Below, in pieces: positions 28,982 through 38,117 of a stretch of DNA of 64,000 nt. The stretch is taken from NCBI GenBank assembly GCA_963832365.1, contig CAWHUL010000026.1:1-64000 (forward strand), in the 5' to 3' direction. The translations under genes were made by a program, and so were the position numbers. This DNA is from CAWBRT01 sp963832365 (lineage in GTDB: Bacteria > Acidobacteriota > Terriglobia > Terriglobales > Acidobacteriaceae). Each line of letters opens with the position of its first letter. The first letter of the stretch is position 1. The notes below the pieces were generated by a model. It ran no database searches. It worked only from the letters and a program-made list of their open reading frames with translations, and had not been told where the DNA came from.

Positions 28982-29770
28982 TCACTTCTGTTTAGTCATG
29001 GGCTCCATGCCGGTCTTCGTGATGACAGGGGCGGCGGCCGGCGATGCAAGGAATTTGATGAATGCTCGTGCCACATCTGCTTGCTTGGTGTTGGTTGCAA
29101 CCCCAGCGGAAAACATGGTCATCTTCTGAAGCCCGGGCGGCAGCGGCCCGACCACTTCTATGCCCGATACAGGACGAAGCTCGCTGATCTGCTGGAAGCC
29201 GATCTCAGCTTCGCCGCGTGCAACGACTTTGCCAACCGGTTCGGCCGGAATCATTTTGCTCTTCCCCTTCACCTGGTCGGCAATTCCTAGCTGCGGAAAC
29301 AGTTCTTTTGAGATATAGACGCCGCTTGCGCTATCGGAATACGCAATTGATTTTGCTTGAAGAAGCGTGCGCTTGAAGGCGTCGGCGGAACCGATATCCG
29401 GCTTGGGTGTGCCTGCGCGGACTGCCAAGCCAATGCCGGATTGCGCCAAGTCGGCGCGACCGTCGGAGATGACCTTCCCCTGCTTGATCAGGTTATCCAG
29501 CGCATAGCCGACCATGATCACAACATCCACCGGCTCACCGCGCTGAATGCGGTTCGGAATCGCTTCCGGTGTAGTTCCCATCGAAGGTCCGGAAATGAGC
29601 ACGACTTTGTTTCCGGTCGTCCGCTCAAACTCTGGACCAAGTTCGTGAAGCGCTGCGGAAAATCCGCCCGAGTACATCACCTTCACCTCGGCCGCGCCGG
29701 CAATGGCTGCAAACAACAGAATGCTTACGAGAACAAACGCCGCCTTCAAAGCGGTCAATCTGGCTTTCAT
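28982..29770 (-). CDS. Molybdate-type periplasmic binding protein (orphan)
   Basis: This 262-residue protein has a Sec signal peptide (cleavage about AGA-AEV) and a type II periplasmic binding fold of the ModA-like family (EVKVMYSGGFSAALHELGPEFERTTGNKV, then GEPVDVVIMVGYALDNLIKQGKV). No cognate permease or ATPase is next to it. A clear relative is at 48957-49733. Proteins of this subset often bind organic anions rather than molybdate, so the name is by fold only. The gene is convergent with the broken dehydrogenase. Confidence 0.8.
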   Translation of the reverse strand: MKARLTALKAAFVLVSILLFAAIAGAAEVKVMYSGGFSAALHELGPEFERTTGNKVVLISGPSMGTTPEAIPNRIQRGEPVDVVIMVGYALDNLIKQGKVISDGRADLAQSGIGLAVRAGTPKPDIGSADAFKRTLLQAKSIAYSDSASGVYISKELFPQLGIADQVKGKSKMIPAEPVGKVVARGEAEIGFQQISELRPVSGIEVVGPLPPGLQKMTMFSAGVATNTKQADVARAFIKFLASPAAAPVITKTGMEPMTKQK

Positions 29771-30358
29771 CAGGGCTCTCCTTTTCGCAAAGCTTCAGCC
29801 TAGTACTTTCAGTTCCAATAACCAATCCTATTTTCGACAGAACACCATGCGCCCGCAGATAGACAGCTATTTTGCGATTTCCCATCCTAAAGCGGTTCCC
29901 CAATAGGTATATCCCAAACGTGTGAGACTGTCTTGGCGAGCGAAGTCGAGCCACCTTTTTTCTGCCGAAATAACAAAGGGTAACTCCACTCCGCTTCGCT
30001 CCGGTCGCCATGACATACCATTGGGAATTTGTATACACCAACAAGGGAACTGCCCTAATGGGCGTCAAGGTCGCCTAAATGTAATCGTTTGAACTTGAGT
30101 TGCGGGCCCTGCGGCCGATACCAATCCGCGCGATTTGGCTCTTTCCTGCCATTCAGATTGCTTGACGGCATGATGTTGCAAATTTAAACAGTACAAATAT
30201 TGACGTATCAAGCATTTATATGACCGAGATCACGGCGCAAGCTCTCTTATCAATACATAACCTTCTCCGTGGGCAAGGGGCGGGGGAATATCTATCTCTA
30301 TTTGTTTGCTTTAGAGGTGCTTCGTCAGATCTGTCTGGCGGGGTAGTGGGAAGGCTAG
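29771..30358. other. Non-coding region upstream of hydrogenase remnant
   Basis: Nearly 590 bases without a supported gene. A minus-strand frame across 29625-30068 has no family resemblance and overlaps the binding-protein start, so it is not called. The right half should contain the hydrogenase promoter. A TGACGGCATGATGTTGCA sequence near 30163 looks superficially sigma-54-like but has the wrong spacing. Confidence 0.5.
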
Positions 30359-30866
30359 CTTCGCTCAGCTGAACTTGGGGTCCCAAACGAAAAGAAAGCA
30401 GCCGCTCAGATCAATCTGACGGCCCTGTTAACGGTTGCTCCATCTGTCACGGGGGAATCTCCGATATCCGATGCAAAGACGCAGGCCACGATTGCCGAGC
30501 AGCTTGAACGCTCTGGAGTTTCACGACGCGATTTTCTCCTCCTCTGCTCGACGCTCATGGTGACTGCTCCCATGGGCCTGGCGCTTGCCAGCAAGATGTC
30601 CGCCGCCGAGGTGGCTCGCGCCGTCGGCAGGAGCAAACGTCCTTCCGTCATCTGGCTGCACCTGCAGGAATGTACCGGCTGTTCGGAAACCCTGCTGCGC
30701 ACCTCGATGCCGGATGTCGCTCACCTCATTCTTGACGTCATTTCACTCGACTACCATGAGACCCTGATGGCCGCCGCCGGCCACCAGGCGGAAGCCGCTC
30801 TTCACCAGGCGGTCAGTAACAACGCCGGCAAGTTTGTGCTGGTGGTCGAGGGCGGCATTTCGGCCG
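30359..30866 (+). pseudogene. [NiFe]-hydrogenase small subunit, C-terminal half deleted
   Basis: The open frame shows a twin-arginine signal (GVSRRDFLLLCSTLMVTAPMG) followed by the small-subunit start RSKRPSVIWLHLQECTGCSE. That holds the first two cysteines of the proximal [4Fe-4S] cluster. The frame continues LDYHETLMAAAGHQAEAAL to FVLVVEGGI and then breaks. About 200 residues carrying the remaining cluster ligands are missing. No ATG, GTG or TTG is in frame upstream of the TAT signal, so the start is also damaged or unusual. This subunit would have guided export and wired electrons from the NiFe site. Confidence 0.85.
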
Positions 30867-31505
30867 GCCGGCAGCAGCGAGTACTCATTCGTCAAGCAGC
30901 AGTGTATGCACTGCCTCGATCCCGCCTGCATTGCCGGTTGTCCCTTTCGTGCACTCGATAAGGATCCGAAAACGGGCGTCGTTTCCTGGACGCCGGAAAA
31001 GTGTGTTGGCTGCCGATATTGCGAAATCGCCTGTCCTTATGGGACTCCCAAGTTTCAATGGTCAGGCTTTAACCCAAAGATCGTGAAATGCGAGTTCTGC
31101 AAGGAGCGGCTTGCCAAAGGCCAGGAGCCCGCTTGCTCCACCGTCTGCCCGGTGAACGCGGTTATCTTCGGCAAGCGCGATGCGCTGCTCATAGAAGCTA
31201 AAGCCCGCATTGCGGCAGCTCCCGGCAAGTACTATCGGAATCGCGTTTATGGCGAGTTCGAGGGTGGAGGCACGCAAGCGCTGTACCTCACGCGCGTTGC
31301 TCCCGAGAAGCTCGGCCTGCCCAGGCTCGATCCCGAATCGATACCACACAAATACCTGAAATGGCAGCAGCGGCTTTATTCATACCTGGTATTTCCGGTT
31401 GCGCTTTACGCCTCGGTCAGCATCGCCATTCGCGGCACTTGGAAAGATCACATAGACCACCTTGAGGATGAAGAAAAGAAGACGGGTTTGAGGGCGCAGC
31501 TATGA
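30867..31505 (+). pseudogene. hybA: HybA-like four-cluster ferredoxin, N-terminal part deleted
   Basis: Directly after the small-subunit break, in another frame, SSEYSFVKQQCMHCLDPACIAGCPF begins. It is followed by CVGCRYCEIACPYG and CEFCKERLAKGQEPACSTVCPVNAVIFGKRD, the three visible cysteine groups of a HybA electron-transfer protein. The C-terminal GGGTQALYLTRVAPEKLGLP and a membrane-anchoring helix near its end are also typical. The signal peptide and the first cluster motif (about 100 residues) are absent. A deletion has therefore joined the small subunit directly to the middle of hybA. The stop overlaps the hybB start (ATGA). Confidence 0.85.
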
Positions 31506-32763
31506 CCGATTCCAGTGCGCGCTGGGAAAGATATGTCCCTGTCTACAATGTGCCGGTAGTGACTGGCGCATTCGTAGCGCTGGTAGCTTTGGCTGCGGTC
31601 GCCGTCGGGCTGACGGGATACCGTGAACTGGCGGGGCTTGGACCGGTCACCGGTATGAACGACGCCTACGCCTGGGGCATCTGGAAGACCGTCAATACAA
31701 TGGTGCTGACCGGCCTAGGCTCCGGTGCCTTTGCAGTGGGCATCGCCGCTTGGCTGTTCAAACGCCACCGCCTGCACACGGTTATGAGAACCGCGTTGCT
31801 TACCAGTTTTCTAGCCTATCTTTCCGGCCTGATCCTGCTGGGAATCGACGTGGGCCGCCCCTGGAATATGTTCTGGCTGCTGTTCCCATGGAAATGGAAT
31901 TTTCATTCTCCACTTCTGGAAGTGGCCTTTTGCATACCGGTGTATGCCATGATCCCGCTGGGATTGGAGAATGTTCCGCCGGTATTGGAGTGGGTGTATG
32001 AACATCGTCCCAATATGCGTCCGCGGGTCGACAAATTCACGAAACTGATTCAAAAGTATTACGCGTATGTGGTGGCGGCAGCTTATGTGCTGCCGGCCAT
32101 GCACCAATCCTCGTTGGGTTCGCTGATGTTGTTGGCAGGCGACCGAGTCCACCGGTTATGGCAAACGCCGTACCTGCCCCTCCTTTATGTTTGGGCCGCG
32201 GCTTATATGGGCTTCGCCTGTGTCGCCGGCACGCTGCTCTTCACTTCGATCATCTGGCGTCGTCCCATCGATCTGGAGGTGCTGAATGAAATAGCCAAGA
32301 TCACAGGCCGCCTGGTCGCCACCTGGATGATCTTTCGCTTTTTCGATCTGACCCTTCAGGACAACATCAAAGCGGCGTTCGCTTTCGACCGCTTTGCCGG
32401 CCTGTTCTGGGTGGAAACCCTGGTGTTGGTTGCAGGCGGTTCTATTCTCTGGATTTCAGCCAAAAGTGGCGACGCCAAGCTCATGTTTCTGGGTCACCTG
32501 CTAGTGGCCATCGGCGGATCGCTTTACCGATTCAACCCGACACGCTCGCATTCCAACCGCGTCCAGGCGCGTTTTACTTCCCGGCGGCAATGGAAATCCT
32601 GATCTCCGGCGGGTTCGTAGCGCTGGTGATTGCAATCTTCATGCTGGCAGCGAAGGTGATGGCGATCCTGCCCGCCTGGTATGAAATGGAAGCGAAGCTG
32701 GGCAAGGTTGCACGAAGTTCTTCGGCCCCGGGCGCGGTTGCCCAGACGGCCGGACACGACTAG
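31502..32763 (+). pseudogene. hybB: HybB/NrfD-type membrane subunit, one frameshift
   Basis: The frame from ATG 31502 encodes a polytopic NrfD-family protein. It has MNDAYAWGIWKTVNTMVLTGLGSGAFAVG near the N terminus, LYVWAAAYMGFACVAGTLLF in the middle, and ten or so helices. At about 32540 one base is missing. The last 75 residues (LAFQPRPGAFYFPAAMEILISGGFVALVIAIF, ending VAQTAGHD) continue in another frame to a TAG at 32761-32763. HybB passes electrons from HybA to the quinone pool and can couple to proton movement. Only this single lesion separates it from an intact gene. Confidence 0.88.
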
Positions 32764-32802
32764 TCCGGCGCAGCAAAATTCGATTTCACAGGTTAAGCTC
32801 AT

Positions 32803-33337
32803 ATGGCCATTAAACGGCTTACGATCGACCCAATCACCCGCATTGAAGGTCACCTCCGCGTGGACGTCGAAGCGGACAATGGGGCAGTGTCGAATGCCTG
32901 GGTATCCGGCACCATGTGGCGCGGCATCGAGCGCATTCTGCAGGGACGCGACCCGCGCGATGCCTGGTTCTTTACGCAGCTACATCTCTAAAGGTGATTT
33001 CGAGACCTTCAACTCTCCAACATTTCCAAGTGGAGCCATCTGGGGCGTGGGCACGCACGAGGCTCCGCGCGGCACACTCTCGCACTGGGTGGTCATCGAT
33101 AACGGAAAGATTGCCAACCACCAGGCGGTTGTGCCTTCGACCTGGAACGCCAGTCCGCGCGATGCAGCCGGAATTCGCGGCCCCTATGAGGCCTCATTGC
33201 TGCACACACCGATCGCGAACCCCGAGCAACCGCTGGAGGTGCTGCGGACTATCCATTCGTTCGATCCTTGTCTGGCTTGTGCGGTTCATACCTTCGACCC
33301 GTCTGGACGGCCGTTGGTCAAAGTTGAGGCGCTATAA
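32803..33337 (+). pseudogene. [NiFe]-hydrogenase large subunit, central part deleted
   Basis: The N terminus is normal (KRLTIDPITRIEGHLRVDVE, then MWRGIERILQGRDPRDAWFFTQ). After residue 60 it jumps, out of frame, to the C-terminal segment ISKGDFETFNSPTFPSGAIWGVGTHEAPRG through ANPEQPLEVLRTIHSFDPCLACAVH. The C-terminal nickel-binding DPCxxC pair is present. The N-terminal RxCGxC pair and about 330 central residues are missing, so no NiFe centre could form. The C-terminal extension after the histidine, removed by the maturation protease, is present. The junction lies near 32975. Confidence 0.88.
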
Positions 33338-33457
33338 AATTCGCCAGTCGCACGTGCCCCTTTTCACATTTTCGTCAAGCAGGCGCGGAATGTGTGTTAG
33401 GGCAATCTTTCGCGCGAAATCATGTAGAGCGTAGAGTGGGGGCACGGACATTCATGA

Positions 33458-33994
33458 ATGGAAAGAGAGCTTATTAAGGCTGTTACCATCGGCGGCGTCG
33501 GCAGTATCTTGACGGGCGATGATGCCGTTGGTCCTTACGTTGTGCGCACGCTCGATGCGCTTTATGAATTCCCCAGCCACGTGCGTGTCGAAGACCTCGG
33601 AACCCCGGGACTCGACCTGCTGGCGCATCTTTCCGGCGTCGACGCGCTGATTCTCGTCGACTCCGCAAACAACGACGCGCCGCCCGGGTCCATCACGCTC
33701 TACCGCCGCGATGACCTCACTCGATTCGGTGCGCCGCTTCGTCTGGACCCGCACGCTCCTACACTAACGGAGTCGTTGCTGATCGCCGACATGGCAGGCG
33801 GCGGCCCACGGGAGTTGCTGTTGGTGGGGATTACCGGCAAACAATTTGAGAGCTGCGGTCTCAGCGATATTGTCCGCCAATCCGTGCCGCTCGCGATCGA
33901 TGCCATTCTGGCCGAACTCGACCGCCTCGGAATCATTTATAAGAAACGCCCCATCACGCTTGCTCCAGACATCTTCTGGGAGCGAAATCCCTAA
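33458..33994 (+). CDS. Hydrogenase maturation protease (HyaD/HybD family)
   Basis: This 178-residue endopeptidase clips the C-terminal extension of the large subunit after nickel insertion. It begins with the family motif GGVGSILTGDDAVGP (usually GxGNxLxxDEGxG, so Asn and Glu are replaced by Ser and Asp). It then has LGTPGLDLLAHLSGVDALILVDS with the second metal-ligand aspartate and later DPHAPTL holding the histidine ligand. It is intact although its substrate is destroyed in this operon. It may serve another hydrogenase elsewhere, or the damage upstream may be recent or artefactual. Confidence 0.88.
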   Translation: MERELIKAVTIGGVGSILTGDDAVGPYVVRTLDALYEFPSHVRVEDLGTPGLDLLAHLSGVDALILVDSANNDAPPGSITLYRRDDLTRFGAPLRLDPHAPTLTESLLIADMAGGGPRELLLVGITGKQFESCGLSDIVRQSVPLAIDAILAELDRLGIIYKKRPITLAPDIFWERNP

Positions 33995-34014
33995 CGACCG
34001 GAGCCTGCTACTCG

Positions 34015-34989
34015 TCAGATTCTGGTGGGCGGGGCTTCAGCGAGAAACTCGCGGTACCGCTGTTCCTCGAACGCTTGGTGCAACTGCGAAGTGCGAAGAC
34101 GCTCGAGGATCGCACGGTCATCTGCGTCTAAGTCGGGAGCATCGAGTACGGCCAGCGTCCCCTCCAGATGCTCCGGCTCGGCGGCCCCGACTACCATGCA
34201 CGCTAGCTCGGGCACGGCAAGTGCCCACCGGAGTGCGGTCCGCGCGAGGCGGGCGCGATCAGTCAGACCGGCTTCCGATCCCATCTTGAATAGCTCGCCT
34301 TTCATGAACACCTCGCGGCCAAGCACAGCAAGACCTTGCTCACGCGCGGATGGGAGAACGCGTCCCCGGCCCGCCACGTCGGCAACGTTGAGGTTGATAA
34401 AGATACTGTCGAACCCTCCGGAAGCGATCATTTGGAGGTATGTCTCCTGGCCGCGGAAGGTGTCGGCGGTGGCGAACCTGATGAGGCCATCCTGTTTCAG
34501 CCGTTCGATGGTGGATCGGAGTCGAGGGAGGTACTCTGCATCGGAACGCCATGCCTCAGGCGTGATGCCGAGATTAAGGAAGTCCAGCCGTTCGCGGCCC
34601 ATGAGTTTCAGTATCCGCTGGACTTCTGCCTTGAGTAGCGGGTAGTCCGCCATCTTTCGATTGCCGGGATCGCGATCGTACATCATCTGCTCGGGACGGG
34701 TCTGCACATAGACCTCGAACGGCGGCGGCATCTCTCGCAAGGTGCGGCCGAGGGCTTCCTTCTCTGAATCTTGCGTGGCGTCGTAGAAGTTGATTCCTCG
34801 GTCGTAGGCGAGCTTCACGATGCGACGCCGTTTCTCTCCCCCAAAGCCCGCGAAGAGCTGCCCCGGCGTGGTGGCTCGGGCAAAGTCCTCCTGGAAGCCT
34901 CGCAGCTTGCCATCAGGCAAGTACTCGTGTCCACCAAGGCCGATCACTGATAGCTGAATTCCGATTCGAGGAAGCTGACGATAAATCAT
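34015..34989 (-). CDS. Aldo/keto reductase family protein
   Basis: This protein has 324 residues from the ATG at 34989 (GGGAGGGG six bases upstream). The (b/a)8 fold order of aldo/keto reductases is visible: GLGGHEYLPDG, YDRGINFYDATQDSEKEALGRTL, MGRERLDFLNLG, RTALRWALAVPELACMVVGA. The canonical catalytic tyrosine after D-A-(x) is not obvious, since SEKEALG follows at once. The enzyme could therefore be an atypical member, although D, K and H equivalents may remain. It is 39 bp downstream of the aminopeptidase on the same strand. The substrate is unknown. Confidence 0.8.
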   Translation of the reverse strand: MIYRQLPRIGIQLSVIGLGGHEYLPDGKLRGFQEDFARATTPGQLFAGFGGEKRRRIVKLAYDRGINFYDATQDSEKEALGRTLREMPPPFEVYVQTRPEQMMYDRDPGNRKMADYPLLKAEVQRILKLMGRERLDFLNLGITPEAWRSDAEYLPRLRSTIERLKQDGLIRFATADTFRGQETYLQMIASGGFDSIFINLNVADVAGRGRVLPSAREQGLAVLGREVFMKGELFKMGSEAGLTDRARLARTALRWALAVPELACMVVGAAEPEHLEGTLAVLDAPDLDADDRAILERLRTSQLHQAFEEQRYREFLAEAPPTRI

Positions 34990-35028
34990 GAGTTGCCCCT
35001 CCCTTATTCTAGTGGCCAAAGAATGTGG

Positions 35029-36285
35029 TTAGACCCATTCGCCTTGCCTCATCAGAGGTTCGACTGTCTTCGAAGCAGTCACACCGTCGATATCGAGTTT
35101 GTCAGAGCCGATCATCCAGTCAACGTGGATCAGGCTGTCGTTCGCGCCCTTGGCCGCAAGTTGCTCGGGGGACAGCTTGCCGCCATCGCGCAGGCAGGAA
35201 CTATAAGCCTGCCCCAACGCAATATGAGAGGCGGCGTTTTCATCGAACAGCGTATTGAAGAACAGCAGTCCGCTGTGGGCAATGGGCGAAGACGGCGGCA
35301 CCAGCGCCACCTCGCCCAACCGCCGTGCGCCTTCGTCGGTGTCGATCAGCTTCTGCAGCACTTCCTGACCTTTTGTTGCGCGTGCCTCCACAATGCGTCC
35401 GCCTGCAAAGCGCACCTGGATTCCTTCGATCATCGTACCCTGGTACGAAAGAGGCTTAGTGGCCGTCACTGTGCCTTCGGCGCGGTCTTTGTGCGGTGTG
35501 GTGAAAACCTCTTCCGTGGGCATATTGGGAATGCAATAGACACCGTTGCCTGCCGTCGTGCCGCCGCCGAGCCACAGATGGTCATCAGCCAGTCCGAGTC
35601 GGAAATCGGTTCCAGGCCCGCGGTATTGCAGTGCTGCGTAGCGCTTTTCGTTCAAATACGCTGCACGCCTTTGCAGTCCGGCATCATGTGCTTTCCAGGA
35701 AGCAACCGGATCGGCGGCATCGATGCGTGACGTCTGGAAAATTGCATCCCATAGTTTGGCTACGGCAATATCCGGTGGATCGTCAGGAAACATCGCCGCA
35801 GCCCAGCCCGGCGTAGCGCTTGCGACAATCGTCCAGTTGATCTCGTGCCGCGTAATTAACTCCATTGCGGGCCGGTAAGCAACCGAAACGGCGCGATTTG
35901 CCCGGCCAACCTTCTCGGGATTTTCATTGGAGAGCAGCAGTGGATTCGCGCCCGCAATCGCCAGCCGTGCTGCACCGCTCTTGAAGGCTGCCGCCAATCC
36001 GTCGTACAGCCATTTCGGAGCTCGATCAAAGCTTTCATCCGGCGCGAAGCGGTAGCGCATCAATGACGCTTCATCGTCGCTGTAGAAAGTTGTGACCAGT
36101 GAAGCTCCGGCGCGGTAGGCTTGCTCCGTGATGCGTCGTGCCAGCGGCAGCGCGTCAATCGATGCGGTCATCACGAGCTCTTGTCCTGGTTTCAGCCCCA
36201 GTCCTATTCGGACGGCAACCTCGGCAAGACGGTCCAGCTTTTGTTCGTGACCCAGTTGTTCAGTAGCGAGCGCGATATTCGTCAT
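35029..36285 (-). CDS. Aminopeptidase, peptidase family M29 (AmpS/PepS-like)
   Basis: This protein has 418 residues from the ATG at 36285. The M29 fold is recognised by LGLKPGQELVMTASIDALPLARRITEQAY near the N terminus. The C-terminal metal-binding stretch includes VRFAGGRIVEARATKGQEVL, GARRLGEVALV, IAHSGLLFFNTLFDENAASHIALGQAY and IHVDWMIGSDKLDIDG, which supply the Glu, His, Tyr and Asp ligands of the cocatalytic metal pair. It is a cytosolic exopeptidase releasing N-terminal residues. It lies 208 bp downstream of mmsA, so it may have its own promoter. Confidence 0.9.
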   Translation of the reverse strand: MTNIALATEQLGHEQKLDRLAEVAVRIGLGLKPGQELVMTASIDALPLARRITEQAYRAGASLVTTFYSDDEASLMRYRFAPDESFDRAPKWLYDGLAAAFKSGAARLAIAGANPLLLSNENPEKVGRANRAVSVAYRPAMELITRHEINWTIVASATPGWAAAMFPDDPPDIAVAKLWDAIFQTSRIDAADPVASWKAHDAGLQRRAAYLNEKRYAALQYRGPGTDFRLGLADDHLWLGGGTTAGNGVYCIPNMPTEEVFTTPHKDRAEGTVTATKPLSYQGTMIEGIQVRFAGGRIVEARATKGQEVLQKLIDTDEGARRLGEVALVPPSSPIAHSGLLFFNTLFDENAASHIALGQAYSSCLRDGGKLSPEQLAAKGANDSLIHVDWMIGSDKLDIDGVTASKTVEPLMRQGEWV

Positions 36286-36493
36286 AGTCTTTATGGATAC
36301 CTCGAACCCTTTATAGAGTTTAGGCCAGCGGCTCATCCGCCCGCTTTGCTTTCGGATGCAAGTCGACGCTTATGACACCACTGGCGATCGAAGTGTGGCT
36401 ACTGAACAGTTGCCTTGCCAAAATATAGCCAATTGCACAACACCGACATTTCCTTGCTATCTGCTAGCAGCCGGATTTTGTTCTTACAATTAT

Positions 36494-38029
36494 TTAGACA
36501 CCGCTACAGCCAGCAGGTTTTGAGAATTGCTTTTCCCAAGGAATTTGAACTGCTGGCCTGTCGTTATCGCTGAACCAATTGGTAGTTACCGATTTTGTCT
36601 GTGTATAAAACATAACCCCGTCTTTGCTGCCCATCACGTGCAGGTCGCCCAAAAACGAGTTCTTGTGGCCCTGGAAGGCAAAGTATGATGCTGGCACAGG
36701 AATGCCGATATTCACGCCTACCATGCCGCCATGGGTGTCCATGGCGAACTCTCTAGCGTAATAGCCATTTTGAGTGAATATAACCGAACCGTTAGCGAAT
36801 TGATTGCAATTCATCAGGGCCAGACCCTCTTCGAAATTCTTCACCCGCTTAACACACAAGACCGGTCCGAATATCTCTTCATCGCCAACCTTCATCCCAG
36901 GCTTTACATGATCGAAAATTGTAGGCCCCAAGTAATAGCCGCCAGGATGTTCCTCCACCTTAACGTCTCTGCCGTCGACAACCAATTGGGCGCCTTCTTT
37001 TATGCCTTTTGCAATCCAGTCAATGACAAACTGCTGATGCTCTTTGGAGCCCACGGGACCGAGCTTCGTACAGTCTTTAGTTGCGGGCCCAACCTTAAGC
37101 TCCTTTGCATATTTGACCAATAACGCCACAAATTCATCGGCAATGGCTTCTTCAACAACCGCAACCGGCAAAGCCATGCAGCGCTGCCCTGCAGCGCCAA
37201 AGGCGGAGGCGACTATTGCCTTGGCTGATTTTTCAAGGTGACAGTCCCTAAGAACCAACGCATGGTTTTTGGCCTCGCCCAACACCTGCACTCTCTTGCC
37301 GTGGGCCGCCGCCGTAGCGTATATGTGCCTGCCCACCTCCGTAGAGCCGACGTAGGATATTCCCTTCACATCAGGATGCATCAAAAGCAATTCAGCTTCC
37401 TTGCGGCTGCAGGTAAGCACGTTTACGACGCCTTCGGGTACGCCGGCCTCAATTAGTAACTCCATCATTCTCAACCCAGTCTGAGGTACTTTGCTGGCCA
37501 GCTTTAAAACGAAAGCATTACCCGTGGCAATGCAAAGTGGGATCATCCAGCCAAAAGGGATCATAGCCGGGAAGTTAGCGGGGGCAATACCGGCAAATAC
37601 CCCAACCGACTCGCGGAAGGAGACCGTATCGATGCCCTGAGACACCTGCATAAGTGTGTCCCCCTGCATCATGACAGGAGTTGCACAAGCCAGCTCAGCC
37701 CCCTCAATCGCTTTTCCGACTTCGCCTCTGGCCTCGGTAAACGTTTTTCCCTGTTCTTGTGCTATCAGGGTAGCCAGTTCGTCCAAGTGTTGTTCGAGTA
37801 TTCGCTTATATCGAAAAATTAACTCGATGCGCTTTTGCACAGGAATACGGTGCCAGACGGAAAAAGCATTCTTTGCGGCGGCGATCGCCTCGTTGACCTC
37901 GCCCTTGGTGCAGCATGGTGCCTGGGCCATCACTTCGCCGGTGCTTGTGTTATACACCGGCATATATTCTTGGCTCGTTGATTCCTTCCATTGATTATTT
38001 ACGCAGTATCGCAATTTCTTTATCGTCAC
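36494..38029 (-). CDS. mmsA: CoA-acylating methylmalonate-semialdehyde dehydrogenase
   Basis: This 511-residue aldehyde dehydrogenase has all the MmsA hallmarks: GIAPANFPAMIPFGWMIPLCIATGNAFVLKLASKVPQT (cofactor loop, 148-184), SYVGSTEVGRHIY (226-238), the catalytic cysteine C284 in GAAGQRCMALPV, and EEIFGPVLCVKRV. MmsA oxidises malonate or methylmalonate semialdehyde to acetyl- or propionyl-CoA, releasing CO2 and using NAD and CoA. It is the last gene of the ROK operon. It fits the upstream 3-hydroxyisobutyrate-dehydrogenase-type enzyme, which would make its semialdehyde. It is paralogous to the damaged copy at 27.2-28.8 kb. Confidence 0.93.
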   Translation of the reverse strand: MTIKKLRYCVNNQWKESTSQEYMPVYNTSTGEVMAQAPCCTKGEVNEAIAAAKNAFSVWHRIPVQKRIELIFRYKRILEQHLDELATLIAQEQGKTFTEARGEVGKAIEGAELACATPVMMQGDTLMQVSQGIDTVSFRESVGVFAGIAPANFPAMIPFGWMIPLCIATGNAFVLKLASKVPQTGLRMMELLIEAGVPEGVVNVLTCSRKEAELLLMHPDVKGISYVGSTEVGRHIYATAAAHGKRVQVLGEAKNHALVLRDCHLEKSAKAIVASAFGAAGQRCMALPVAVVEEAIADEFVALLVKYAKELKVGPATKDCTKLGPVGSKEHQQFVIDWIAKGIKEGAQLVVDGRDVKVEEHPGGYYLGPTIFDHVKPGMKVGDEEIFGPVLCVKRVKNFEEGLALMNCNQFANGSVIFTQNGYYAREFAMDTHGGMVGVNIGIPVPASYFAFQGHKNSFLGDLHVMGSKDGVMFYTQTKSVTTNWFSDNDRPAVQIPWEKQFSKPAGCSGV

Positions 38030-38117
38030 GGAGCTCGATTCCTTTCAATATGTCTTAGGAATGTATGAAAAACCAGGGGTTTGCCAAAGAAATGCTGAAA
38101 ACTCACTCGATCTGATA

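Noticed and set aside
29625..30068. Minus-strand frame of 147 codons
   Set aside because: It overlaps the signal-peptide region of the binding protein and resembles no protein.
30163..30181. Sigma-54-like promoter before the hydrogenase remnant
   Set aside because: GG and GC elements are one base too close; sigma-54 promoters do not tolerate that spacing.
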